46,610 bases of DNA from Bacteroidales bacterium (GTDB taxonomy: Bacteria; Bacteroidota; Bacteroidia; Bacteroidales; UBA7960): the NCBI GenBank assembly GCA_003567625.1, contig PWZB01000198.1, positions 1 to 46,610 on the forward strand, given 5' to 3'. Shown one piece after another: positions 34,899-43,957 of this stretch (its first letter is position 1; each line of letters starts with the position of its first letter). A program made the translations under genes and the position numbers. Below the pieces are notes generated by a model. The model made no database searches. It saw nothing but the letters and a program-made list of their open reading frames with translations, and was not told the origin of the DNA.

Positions 34899-35810
34899 AT
34901 GCTTTTGGCTGCTATTGATATTGGTACCAATGCCGTACGGCTTTATTTTTCAAATGTATATGAAAAAGAAGATATAATCATTGCAGAGAAAGCATCCCTT
35001 TTGCGAATACCTGTCAGGCTTGGAGAAGACGTTTTTCAAACAGGTAAAATTTCCGGTGAAAAATGCAAGAAACTCATAAAGACCATGAGGGCATTCAGCC
35101 TGCTGATAGATGTTTACAAGCCGGTTGCATACAAAGCTTTTGCCACGGCAGCCATGAGAGAAGCTGAAAATAAAATTGATATTATCAACAATATCAAATC
35201 AGAAACAGGGATACAGGTGGAGCTTATTGATGGTATCCGGGAAGCAGAAATGGTGAGTGCATTTAACGATATACGTTTCCGGGGAAGCCATAGCATTGCA
35301 ATGTTTATAGATGTAGGAGGTGGAAGTACCGAAATATCAGCCTTGAAAGACCGTGCTTTCATAGATTCAAATTCATTCAGAATAGGAACCGTAAGACTGC
35401 TTAATGATAAAGTAAAAGACAAGGAATGGAAAAAATTGAAAAAATGGCTTAAACGTTTTGAAAATGATTATGGAAAAATATTATGTATAGGCTCAGGAGG
35501 CAATATTAATAAGCTTATAAAACTCTATGGGCAAAGCCACAAAAATATTCTTTCACTTAAAGATCTTAAAAAAGGAGTGAAAAATCTTAAAAAATATACC
35601 CTGAATGAACGTATATATGTTTTTGGGCTCAGACCCGACAGAGCCGACGTGATAGTCCCTGCAGGCAAAATATTCAAGTTTATTATGAAACATACTAAAT
35701 CGGAGTTTATTTATGTGCCTAAAATCGGGCTTTCCGACGGAATTGTTACTCTTATGTACAAAGAAATTAGCGAATCGCAAAAAAACACCAAAACAAAAAT
35801 TTTGTCATAA
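34899..35810 (+). CDS. ppx: Exopolyphosphatase (Ppx/GppA family, short form)
   Basis: 303 residues covering only the two-lobed ASKHA catalytic core: 'LAAIDIGTNAVRLYF' (phosphate-1 loop), 'ATAAMREAEN', 'IREAEMVSAFN' and 'IDVGGGSTEIS' (phosphate-2 loop). The C-terminal HD-like domain of E. coli Ppx/GppA is absent. The family hydrolyses polyphosphate end residues and/or pppGpp. It is coupled to ppk1 with a 2-nt gap, and a Rel/SpoT gene follows 275 nt later, so either substrate would make sense here. Confidence 0.9.
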   Translation: MLLAAIDIGTNAVRLYFSNVYEKEDIIIAEKASLLRIPVRLGEDVFQTGKISGEKCKKLIKTMRAFSLLIDVYKPVAYKAFATAAMREAENKIDIINNIKSETGIQVELIDGIREAEMVSAFNDIRFRGSHSIAMFIDVGGGSTEISALKDRAFIDSNSFRIGTVRLLNDKVKDKEWKKLKKWLKRFENDYGKILCIGSGGNINKLIKLYGQSHKNILSLKDLKKGVKNLKKYTLNERIYVFGLRPDRADVIVPAGKIFKFIMKHTKSEFIYVPKIGLSDGIVTLMYKEISESQKNTKTKILS

Positions 35811-36085
35811 TTGTTTTGTTTTAAAAATACATTTATTTTTTTCAGAAAAAATTATTAATTTTAGCTATGTTTAAATACAAAAATTTTTTAAAAGTTGTTT
35901 TGTGAAATAAACTTTTGATATATTAAACGTTTATAATTACAGGGGGGTTGATGGGCAATGTTTTTGTATATACCGCACATATTCGGTTTTTATGGGGGTA
36001 TAAGGTGATTGGCGGATTAGTAATGAGCAACAGTTAAGGGGAACAATATGGTTTCAGGCTAATTTTTGATAATTAATCAGCAGAT

Positions 36086-38350
36086 ATGTCAGCACAAAGT
36101 GTAAAAAATAAAAAAACCTTTTATTCAAAGGAAGAAAAACATGAGATAGTTAAACGCTATCGAAAGCTTTTATCGGTTTGCAGGTCTACTATAAAGCCTG
36201 AGGATCGCAAGCGTATTCGTGAGGCATTTAATTTTGCATTAAAAGCCCATGAGGATCATCGCCGTAAAACCGGTGAGCCATATATATACCATCCTATTTC
36301 GGTTGCGCAGATTGCCGTTGAAGAGATCGGGCTGGGTGCAACATCAGTAATATGTTCTTTGATACATGATGTTGCCGAAGATACCGATTACACGTTATCC
36401 GATATCGAAGATTATTTTGGAAGTGAGGTTGCCCGTATCATTGACGGGTTGACTAAAATTTCAGATATCTTTGATCAGGCCGATTATGTCCAGGCGGAAA
36501 ATTTCAGGAAAATGTTGCTAACGCTTTCGGACGACGTGCGCGTTATCCTGATTAAACTTGCCGACAGGCTGCACAATATGCGAACCGTAGATGCTTTGCC
36601 GCCCAAAAAACAACTTAAAGTTGCACATGAAACACTCTATCTCTTTGCACCACTGGCTCACAGGCTTGGATTTTATGCCATAAAAAGCGAGCTGGAAGAT
36701 CTGGCTTTGCGTACCACTGACCCCGAAATCTATTTTACTATCTCGCAAAAACTCAAAGATACCGCAGAAAAAAGAAAAAAGTTCATTCAAAAATTTAACC
36801 TTCCGATAAGAAGAGCTTTAAAGGAGCAAAATTTCGATTTTGATATAGTAGGGCGGACAAAATTTGTTAGTGCAATTTGGAGCAAGATGCAAAAAAAAGA
36901 AATTCCTTTTAAAGAGGTTTATGATATATTTGCCGTACGTATTATTCTTAACAGCCCCGAAGAGCGGGAAAAAGCCGATTGCTGGCGGGCATATTCGATA
37001 GTTACCGATATCTATCGCCCGAACCCCGACAGACTGCGCGACTGGATATCCACACCTAAAGCCAACGGTTATGAATCCCTGCACACCACGGTAATGAGCA
37101 ACGACGGTAAATGGGTGGAAGTGCAGATACGTACCAGGAGAATGGACGAAATTGCCGATAAAGGCTATGCAGCGCACTGGAAATACAAAGAATCAAAACC
37201 GGGTGAAAGCGGAATAGATAAATGGCTTAAGCGAATCCGTGAAATATTAAAAACCTCCGAAAAAGATGCTCTCGACTTTATTGACGATTTCAAACTCAAC
37301 CTGTTCTCCGACGAAATATTTGTCTTTACCCCGAAAGGAGAGCTCAGAACTTTACCTATAGGGTCAACAGCACTCGATTTTGCCTACAGCATCCATACTC
37401 AAATAGGTAATAATTGCCTTGGCGTTAAAGTCAATCATAAGCTGGTGCCTTTAAATCATGAATTGAAAAGTGGAGACCAGGTTGAAATAATTACCTCCGA
37501 AAAACAAAAACCCAAACCCGATTGGATAAATTATGCCATAACAGCAAGGGCAAAAGGAAAAATAAAAGCAGCCCTCAAAGAGCAACAAAAAAAACTTGCC
37601 GAAGAAGGTAAAGAAATACTGAATAGAAAATTAAAACAGCTAAAAGCCGATACTGACCAAAACTATTTCAATCAAATGGTTAAATATTTTGGCTTGAAAA
37701 CTCACCTTGATCTTTATTATGAGGTTGCCAAAGGAAATATTACTATTAAAGAGATCAAGAATTTCATAAACGATACGGATAAAACCGGTGGATTCCTTAG
37801 CTATCTGAAAAAACCTTTTTCAAAATCAAAAGATCCGGATAAAATTATTCTTGACAAGGAAGGTGATGTAATAAGACAGCAGCTTAAAGAACATCCCGAC
37901 ACACTGCTTATTGGCGATGGCTTGGAAAACCTTAATTATACACTTTCATCATGTTGTAACCCTATCCCGGGAGATGATGTCTTTGGTTTTATTACAGTTA
38001 GTGAGGGAATAAAAATACATCGCAATAATTGCCCAAACGCAATTCAGCTTTTGTCAAAGTATGCCTACAGGGTTGTTAAAGCCAAATGGATCACGAAAAA
38101 ATCAATCGCTTTCCTCTCAGGATTTAACATTAAAGGAATTGATGATATAGGAATAATAAACAACATTACCAATATAATTTCCAAAGAACATAACATTAAT
38201 ATCAGGTCAATCGATATTGAAAGCAATGCCGGAACATTTAACGGTTCTGTTATGCTCTATGTAAGAGATACACAGCACCTTAAAAGCCTGATTAGAAAAT
38301 TGAGTAAAGTAAAAGGCGTCAAATCTGTTACAAGAATAGGCAAGGATTGA
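36086..38350 (+). CDS. Bifunctional (p)ppGpp synthetase/hydrolase (Rel/SpoT)
   Basis: A 754-residue long RSH protein. The HD hydrolase domain is intact ('YIYHPISVAQI', 'SLIHDVAEDTDYTL', 'KLADRLHNMRT'). The synthetase domain has 'VGRTKFVSAIWSKMQ', 'FAVRIIL', 'ANGYESLHTTV' and 'EVQIRTRRMDEIADKGYAAHWKYKE'. TGS (~ 400-460), a Cys/His region ('SSCCNPIPGDDVFG', 'HRNNCPNA') and a C-terminal ACT domain follow. It probably makes and degrades the stringent-response alarmone in response to amino-acid starvation. It follows the ppk1-ppx operon on the same strand. A 28-codon ORF in the gap (35951-36037) was not called. Confidence 0.95.
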   Translation: MSAQSVKNKKTFYSKEEKHEIVKRYRKLLSVCRSTIKPEDRKRIREAFNFALKAHEDHRRKTGEPYIYHPISVAQIAVEEIGLGATSVICSLIHDVAEDTDYTLSDIEDYFGSEVARIIDGLTKISDIFDQADYVQAENFRKMLLTLSDDVRVILIKLADRLHNMRTVDALPPKKQLKVAHETLYLFAPLAHRLGFYAIKSELEDLALRTTDPEIYFTISQKLKDTAEKRKKFIQKFNLPIRRALKEQNFDFDIVGRTKFVSAIWSKMQKKEIPFKEVYDIFAVRIILNSPEEREKADCWRAYSIVTDIYRPNPDRLRDWISTPKANGYESLHTTVMSNDGKWVEVQIRTRRMDEIADKGYAAHWKYKESKPGESGIDKWLKRIREILKTSEKDALDFIDDFKLNLFSDEIFVFTPKGELRTLPIGSTALDFAYSIHTQIGNNCLGVKVNHKLVPLNHELKSGDQVEIITSEKQKPKPDWINYAITARAKGKIKAALKEQQKKLAEEGKEILNRKLKQLKADTDQNYFNQMVKYFGLKTHLDLYYEVAKGNITIKEIKNFINDTDKTGGFLSYLKKPFSKSKDPDKIILDKEGDVIRQQLKEHPDTLLIGDGLENLNYTLSSCCNPIPGDDVFGFITVSEGIKIHRNNCPNAIQLLSKYAYRVVKAKWITKKSIAFLSGFNIKGIDDIGIINNITNIISKEHNINIRSIDIESNAGTFNGSVMLYVRDTQHLKSLIRKLSKVKGVKSVTRIGKD

Positions 38351-38509
38351 GGTTTGCACCCGGGATTTGATGAATACAGTAATGAAATAAAATTAAAACC
38401 CGGCGTTTTTTTATTGACCTTAATTATAAAATAAGATTAAAAAGTTTTATCTTTATCGCCTGAATGTAGAACTAAAAGATATATCTGCCAATTAATTATA
38501 AAATAAGCT

Positions 38510-38527
38510 AAAACCCGCAAAGGTTTT
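38510..38527 (+). terminator. Short intrinsic terminator after rel/spoT
   Basis: AAAACC/GGTTTT arms with a CGCAAA loop, followed by further T's. The stem is only 6 bp. A second weak candidate (AAAAC/GTTTT around CCGGC, then T's) lies at about 38397-38411. The rest of 38351-38660 is AT-rich with one -7 box. Confidence 0.4.
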
Positions 38528-38593
38528 TTAATTTCTTTTTATGGCTTGAGGCCGGTTTGCCAATAGCCCGGAAATATCTTGCTTATTGGTAAT

Positions 38594-38601
38594 TAAATTT
38601 G
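38594..38601 (+). promoter_or_regulatory. Candidate -7 box of the fur-purA operon
   Basis: TAAATTTG fits TAnnTTTG, 60 nt before the fur ATG at 38661. It argues against the earlier in-frame start at 38586, which would precede the promoter. Confidence 0.4.
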
Positions 38602-38660
38602 AATATAAAACAAGAAAATACCCGGAACAACAAATTGGCAGGTTTAATGTGTTTCATATT

Positions 38661-39164
38661 ATGAAAAAAAACATAGAGATAAAGAATAATTTTGAAACGT
38701 TTAAGAAAATTTTTTCCGATTATCTTGAAAATAACGGACACCGGAAAACACCGGAAAGATATTCAATTCTTAAAGAAGTGTATGATGCAGAGGGGCATTT
38801 CGACATAGAATCCCTGTATATAAGAATGAAAAACAATAATTACAGGGTAAGTCGTGCAACTTTATACAATGCCATTGAGTTGCTTCTTAATTGTAATTTG
38901 GTTGTAAAACATCAGTTCAATAACAACATATCCCAGTTTGAAAAATCTTTTAAACATAAACAACACGATCATTTGCTTTGTGAGGAATGTAAAAAAGTGT
39001 TTGAGTTTTGCGACCCAAGACTCGGGGAAGTACAACAATCTGTCCAAAACCTGTTGAATTTTTATGTATCAAGACGTTCTCTTACTTTTTTTGGTATTTG
39101 CAAACACTGTGCACAAGAAGAGAAAAAAGGTGAAAAGGATGCTGTCATAAAAGGCAAAAAATAA
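38661..39164 (+). CDS. Fur-family transcriptional regulator
   Basis: The ATG at 38661 gives 167 residues. A winged-helix domain ('[32 protein letters not shown]...[14 protein letters not shown]') is followed by the metal-binding dimerisation domain with '[18 protein letters not shown]' and 'ICKHC', two CxxC pairs for structural zinc. Whether it senses iron, zinc, manganese or peroxide cannot be told. Its stop codon overlaps the purA start (TAATG), so both are co-translated; this fur-purA pairing recurs in Bacteroidota. Confidence 0.9.
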   Translation: MKKNIEIKNNFETFKKIFSDYLENNGHRKTPERYSILKEVYDAEGHFDIESLYIRMKNNNYRVSRATLYNAIELLLNCNLVVKHQFNNNISQFEKSFKHKQHDHLLCEECKKVFEFCDPRLGEVQQSVQNLLNFYVSRRSLTFFGICKHCAQEEKKGEKDAVIKGKK

Positions 39165-40465
39165 TGGATGAAAAACGAAAAAAAGCTGATGTGCTGATTG
39201 GTTTGCAATGGGGCGATGAAGGCAAAGGTAAAATTGTTGATGTTTTAACTCCCGGCTATAATATTGTTGCCAGGTTTCAGGGCGGACCCAATGCGGGTCA
39301 TACTTTGGAATTTGACAATAAAAAGATCATTTTGCATACTATCCCCTCAGGAATATTTCATGATAGCGCTATAAATCTTATCGGAAATGGTGTGGTGATC
39401 GACCCTGTGGTCCTTAATAAGGAAGTTCAAAGCCTTGATGTTGATAAGGATATTATATTAAATTCCTTGCTTATATCAAAAAAAGCACATCTGATTTTGC
39501 CGACACATAGGCTTTTGGATTTTGTTTATGAAAGATCCAGGGGAGAAAATAAAATAGGCAGTACCCTTAAAGGCATTGGGCCTGCATTTACCGATAAAAT
39601 AGCACGTTCGGGTATCAGAACAGGGAATATTATACAAAAAGATTTCGGCGACAGATATGATTCCTTAAAACAAATACATCTTAAACATATTGCTTCGTTT
39701 GATTGTACGGATAAAATTCAAATTGAAGGAATGGATTTTGAAGAGTATGAAAGATTATGGTTCGAAAGCCTGGAAATGCTTTCAGAGATGCGGTTGATTG
39801 ATTCGGAAGTGTTTGTCAACAATTCGCTTAACAATGGATTAAGCTTATTGGCAGAAGGGGCACAAGGCACATTGCTTGATATTGATTTCGGCTCTTACCC
39901 GTTTGTAACCAGCTCCAATACTATCACTGCAGGCGCCTGCACAGGCCTCGGCATAGCTCCCTCCGGAATAGGGGAGGTAATCGGTGTTTTCAAAGCTTAT
40001 TGCACAAGAGTGGGAAGCGGCCCGTTCCCTACCGAAATATTTAATGAAAAAGGAGAAAAACTCAGAACAATGGGCAAGGAATTTGGTTCAACAACAGGAC
40101 GACCCAGAAGATGCGGCTGGCTCGACCTGGCAGCACTGAAATACGCTGTAATGCTCAATGGCGTTAATAAAATCATCATGACTAAAGCCGATGTGCTCAA
40201 CTCTTTCAATAAGATAGACGTTTGTACACACTACAAAATCAAAAATCAAAAAATAGATTATATGCCTTTTAATATTGATGACAAAGACCTGAAGCCGGTT
40301 TATAAAACATTAAAAGGATGGAAAAAATCACTCGAAAATATTGATACTTTTGAACAAGTCCCTACACCACTTAAAGATTATGTTAAATATATAGAAGACC
40401 ATGTTGAAATACCTGTTTGGATGGTATCGACCGGGTCAAACCGGAATCAGATAATAAAAAGATAA
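39164..40465 (+). CDS. purA: Adenylosuccinate synthetase
   Basis: A 433-residue PurA, the GTP-dependent first step from IMP to AMP. Motifs: the P-loop-like 'GLQWGDEGKGKIVDVL', 'FQGGPNAGHTLEF', 'ERSRGENKIGSTLKGIGPAFTDKIARSGIR', 'AEGAQGTLLDIDFGSYPFVTSSN' and 'TGRPRRCGWLDLAAL'. Length is normal. It is the second gene of the fur-purA operon; PurA is a known target of (p)ppGpp inhibition in other bacteria, and rel/spoT is just upstream. Confidence 0.97.
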   Translation: MDEKRKKADVLIGLQWGDEGKGKIVDVLTPGYNIVARFQGGPNAGHTLEFDNKKIILHTIPSGIFHDSAINLIGNGVVIDPVVLNKEVQSLDVDKDIILNSLLISKKAHLILPTHRLLDFVYERSRGENKIGSTLKGIGPAFTDKIARSGIRTGNIIQKDFGDRYDSLKQIHLKHIASFDCTDKIQIEGMDFEEYERLWFESLEMLSEMRLIDSEVFVNNSLNNGLSLLAEGAQGTLLDIDFGSYPFVTSSNTITAGACTGLGIAPSGIGEVIGVFKAYCTRVGSGPFPTEIFNEKGEKLRTMGKEFGSTTGRPRRCGWLDLAALKYAVMLNGVNKIIMTKADVLNSFNKIDVCTHYKIKNQKIDYMPFNIDDKDLKPVYKTLKGWKKSLENIDTFEQVPTPLKDYVKYIEDHVEIPVWMVSTGSNRNQIIKR

Positions 40466-40500
40466 CCCGATGATGCAAAAATGCTGATTTTTACCGGGTT
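40464..40500. terminator. Weak hairpin between convergent purA and the 41521 gene
   Basis: AACCCG (40464-40469) pairs with CGGGTT (40495-40500) around a 25-nt loop. Its placement between convergent stops suggests termination, but the stem is short. Confidence 0.3.
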
Positions 40501-40549
40501 GGGATTTTACAGAAACGTTGCGCTAAACAACCATAATATTGCCGGGCTT

Positions 40550-41521
40550 TTATTCATTAGCCACCGATGGCGGCACAATACCCAGCCGGTTTGTCTTGAA
40601 GTCAAGAATGAGAATATAATCCTCGAAAAACGCTTGTGATATAAGTCCGTCGTCATCACCGAGCCGGTGCTCCCTTTCCGGCATCAGATATACATTATGG
40701 CTTTTGAGTTTGTAAGGGCCGAAAAAAATATCCTGTTTTGGTCTTTTTCCTTCCAACATAATATGGTTGTGACTTTGCGGAAGGTAATATTTAAGGCTGT
40801 CCGCTACGGAATTATCGGATGCCATACGCCTGAAATCACGGTTTCTGTACAGGACCAATGCCGGGGTAGGCATACCGTCGAAACTTAAGTTTAACCTCCG
40901 GCCATTTGTTCTTAACCTCAAGCCAGTAAAACTCAAAGATGACCCCATCGCGGCAAAATGAGCTTTTTCTTCCCATTTGTCAGGCAGTTTATCCAAACAT
41001 GCAAATCGTGAAGCAGGATGATCTATAACAAGGATTGTGTTCATTGACTTGAAAAAATCGTATCCTATAAAGCCACCTATTTCAATATCTTCAGGCTCTG
41101 CATGTCTCTCTATCACCCTGAAGTCAGCATAACCAAGCATGTTGTCATCAACAGCAACCTCAGCATCTTCCAGTACCCTTGCACGGGTCCGCCCGGCAGC
41201 ATGAAGACTCAAAATTTTTTTCTCAAGATCAGGCCTGCGCCACAATAAAAGGTTGAAAGCACTTTCGTAAATAAAATTGCCCCTTATTTCAAGACTGATC
41301 TGAAAACCTTTTAAAGCTCCCACACCTTCAATATTGGGTGAGAAAAACATTATGGCCCGGGGATTTGACAATCCGCCGAATTCATCGGAAGGCAACCACT
41401 CAAAAGAATGCCAGGTAATCGTATTATCACCAATCTCTTCAGGTCCCTGAGATTGTATAAAATATGGAAATGTTACTAATGTCAAAACAAGAAAAAATAA
41501 TGTAATTAGTAATCGTTGCAT
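40550..41521 (-). CDS. Secreted protein resembling a two-lobed aspartic (retropepsin-like) protease, active site apparently lost
   Basis: The ATG at 41521 gives 323 residues with a signal peptide (LLITLFFLVLTLVTFPYF). Two segments look like the C-terminal strands of retropepsin lobes: 'GGFIGYDFFKSMNTILVIDHPASRF' in the first half and 'GLISQAFFEDYILILDFKTNRLGIV' at the end. The strand that should carry the catalytic DTG in the second lobe reads 'LRTNGRRLNLSFDGMPTPALVLY', and no DTG or DSG is present anywhere. I infer a pseudoprotease or binding protein built on that fold. It is divergent from the caspase-family gene. The family assignment is by pattern only. Confidence 0.5.
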   Translation of the reverse strand: MQRLLITLFFLVLTLVTFPYFIQSQGPEEIGDNTITWHSFEWLPSDEFGGLSNPRAIMFFSPNIEGVGALKGFQISLEIRGNFIYESAFNLLLWRRPDLEKKILSLHAAGRTRARVLEDAEVAVDDNMLGYADFRVIERHAEPEDIEIGGFIGYDFFKSMNTILVIDHPASRFACLDKLPDKWEEKAHFAAMGSSLSFTGLRLRTNGRRLNLSFDGMPTPALVLYRNRDFRRMASDNSVADSLKYYLPQSHNHIMLEGKRPKQDIFFGPYKLKSHNVYLMPEREHRLGDDDGLISQAFFEDYILILDFKTNRLGIVPPSVANE

Positions 41522-41794
41522 TTTTTGTTTGTTTTTATTCACGGGAAAACATTTATTTTCAGAATGTTCTTTAAAAATGATACTGATCCTTCAAGACCAT
41601 TAACGCAATAATGTAAGATGATTTTATTATTGCAAATTTCAGCTCATCAAAAAATGAAAAACTTTCAATTTAAATGTGAAACATCAGTTATTTGCAAATA
41701 TCGGCAAAAGGAGAATTGTAAAATTCATTAAAATACTGAATTTTTTTTTTAATCGGACAGTAGTGTAAAGTTATATTTACATCTTTGAAAATGT

Positions 41795-41802
41795 TACCTT
41801 TG
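41795..41802 (+). promoter_or_regulatory. Candidate -7 box of the caspase-family gene
   Basis: TACCTTTG fits TAnnTTTG, about 150 nt before the ATG at 41954, so a long leader would result. The rest of the 41522-41953 divergent gap is AT-rich without further recognisable signals. Confidence 0.35.
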
Positions 41803-41953
41803 AAACAGTCAATTGTTGCCGTGCAGTTATTTAAATTGATATTATCAAATTTTTCAATATTTCAGCCGGAAAACGTTGATTGTGGTTAGTTGTGTCAATT
41901 ATTGGCTTGATTATTGTTATTATTTTTTATCAAATACTATAAACCAATATATT

Positions 41954-43849
41954 ATGAAGCGACTTTGTTTTCCTTTAATTCTTACATTAGCTATGCTTTA
42001 TGCAAGCCGGCCTGATCTTCCAGCCCAGCAATTTACCGGTTTTGAAACCCGTCAAATGGGCGATAACATCAGTTTGATTTATTCTGTTGAAGGTGAGCAA
42101 CTGGGGGAGTTGTTCAGTTTTGAACCTTATTATTCGTTGGACGGTGAGCGCACTTTTCGTCCGATGCGAACGGTTTGGGGCAATATAGGCCGGGGAGTGC
42201 CGGGAGGAAAAAACCAGATTTTTGTTTGGGATGTACTGGAAGATGTTAATGAACTGCGAGGCGACGTTACGTTTAAATTGAAAGGCAAACACCATTCGGT
42301 ACAGGCTCTCGGGGAAGAGTTCAGCGAAGTTGTTTTTGAGCTTATCAGTTTGCACAGGATTGAAAACAACCGCCTGGAGTTGGTATTGAACATCACTAAT
42401 AAGGGCCCGGAGCGTGACCTTAAGATTTTCAACCGTTTGATATCCATTACAGGTTTTAACATGCGCAAATATGAAGCTCAGTGGGGTGATGTCGGCGGTG
42501 TTGTTGGCCGTGAACGCTATTCTGCACCACAGCGCACATTAGAAACAGGCGAATCAATACAAGCAGTATTCAGGTTTCATCGCATACCTGATGACTTTGA
42601 CCGTGTAATGAGGCTTGATGTGGGTGCCGAACTACTTACCATAACATATGGCGTGGAACTGGAAATAGGCAACATGCAGTTCCGTGACCTGCCGGTGTCA
42701 GACAAACCCCTGCCCGAAATGAGAAAACCGTTCGTCCGCAGCTTTGAGACAACTACAACCGCCGCTTTCGATATTGAACCCGTTGAAGTTATTGACACTA
42801 TCCCGCCGGTTGTAACATTTGTTTCTCCAAAACCCGAAGATTTTTCCGAGGACGACATTCTGGAAGTCACCGAGGAGATACTTCCTGTAATAGGAACGGC
42901 AACGGATGAAAGCGGCGTATCGCAGGTTATTGTCAACGGACGTAACGCCGGATTAAAGCCTGACGGCACTTTTGAGGCTCAAGTGAACCTGCAGCCCGGA
43001 AATAACGAGATAACCGTCCGTGCAATAGATACCCGTTTCAATAGTATTGAACACAGGCTTCTTGTTCACCGCAAAGCCCCGCCCGGAGAAGATGCTTTAT
43101 CGGATATCCAGGAGCTTGATATGATGATGGCTGTAAAACGCCCGACAACATATTATGCTTTCATCGTGGGTGTTAACGAATACCCCGACCCGGGAATAGT
43201 ACCCCTGCAAAATCCCATCAGCGATGCAGAAAGACTTGCAAATGTGCTTACCGAACAGTATATGTTTGAAAGGGAAAACGTCATATTAATGGAAAACGCC
43301 ACAAGAGCCGGTTTGATAGATGAATTAGACAGGCTTACAAGAAGAGTGACAGAAAACGATAATCTGCTGATATTTTTTGCAGGCCATGGATTTTTTGACC
43401 TGGAAACAGAGCTCGGCTACTGGCTCCTCAAAGATGCATCTTACATTAGTACGGCCAACTGGATGGCAAACAGCCAGATACGTGATTATATAGGGGCAAT
43501 AAAGAGCAGGCATACCCTGCTGATCGCCGACGCATGCTTTAGCGGCGGTATCTTCCAAACCAGGAAAGCATATGGCGAACCGACAGACCAACTCGACCGT
43601 ATCTATACAAGACCAAGCCGTAAAGCTATGACCAGCGGAAATCTGTCAGAAGTGCCCGATGAAAGCATCTTTTTAAAATATCTCGTTAAAAGACTTGAAG
43701 AAAATACAAGAAGCTACATATTGGCAGAAGAACTGTTCAGCAGCTTTAAACCGATCGTGATGAGCAAAACATCCACAGAACCACAATATGGCGATATCAA
43801 AGGAACAGGCGATGAAGGAGGCGACTTTATCTTTCGAAGAAGGGAATAA
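41954..43849 (+). CDS. Secreted caspase-family (C14, metacaspase-like) protein
   Basis: The ATG at 41954 gives 631 residues with a signal peptide. Residues ~25-110 form a beta domain ('YYSLDGERTFRPM...PGGKNQIFVWDVLED') common in Bacteroidota surface proteins. Residues ~285-375 are Ig-like ('PPVVTFVSPKP...NNEITVRAIDT'). The C14 caspase domain follows from ~398: 'YYAFIVGVNEYPD', His478 in 'LLIFFAGHGFFD' and Cys528 in 'LLIADACFSGG', an intact His/Cys dyad. Basic P1 specificity is typical of bacterial orthocaspases but not demonstrable here. The next gene converges on it. Confidence 0.88.
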   Translation: MKRLCFPLILTLAMLYASRPDLPAQQFTGFETRQMGDNISLIYSVEGEQLGELFSFEPYYSLDGERTFRPMRTVWGNIGRGVPGGKNQIFVWDVLEDVNELRGDVTFKLKGKHHSVQALGEEFSEVVFELISLHRIENNRLELVLNITNKGPERDLKIFNRLISITGFNMRKYEAQWGDVGGVVGRERYSAPQRTLETGESIQAVFRFHRIPDDFDRVMRLDVGAELLTITYGVELEIGNMQFRDLPVSDKPLPEMRKPFVRSFETTTTAAFDIEPVEVIDTIPPVVTFVSPKPEDFSEDDILEVTEEILPVIGTATDESGVSQVIVNGRNAGLKPDGTFEAQVNLQPGNNEITVRAIDTRFNSIEHRLLVHRKAPPGEDALSDIQELDMMMAVKRPTTYYAFIVGVNEYPDPGIVPLQNPISDAERLANVLTEQYMFERENVILMENATRAGLIDELDRLTRRVTENDNLLIFFAGHGFFDLETELGYWLLKDASYISTANWMANSQIRDYIGAIKSRHTLLIADACFSGGIFQTRKAYGEPTDQLDRIYTRPSRKAMTSGNLSEVPDESIFLKYLVKRLEENTRSYILAEELFSSFKPIVMSKTSTEPQYGDIKGTGDEGGDFIFRRRE

Positions 43850-43957
43850 ATGATGAAGCCTCCATGACCAATACAGCCACTCAATATAGAATGATCGTTT
43901 TTGCAGACGGCACATATACCGGATCAGCGTGGCAATAATAAGTTAAGAGAAACTCAT

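Noticed and set aside
35951..36037. A 28-codon ORF with a G-rich tract just upstream, in the ppx-rel gap.
   Set aside because: The product shows no signal peptide, amino-acid bias or known motif, and no terminator follows it, so it does not look like a leader peptide or a recognisable small protein.
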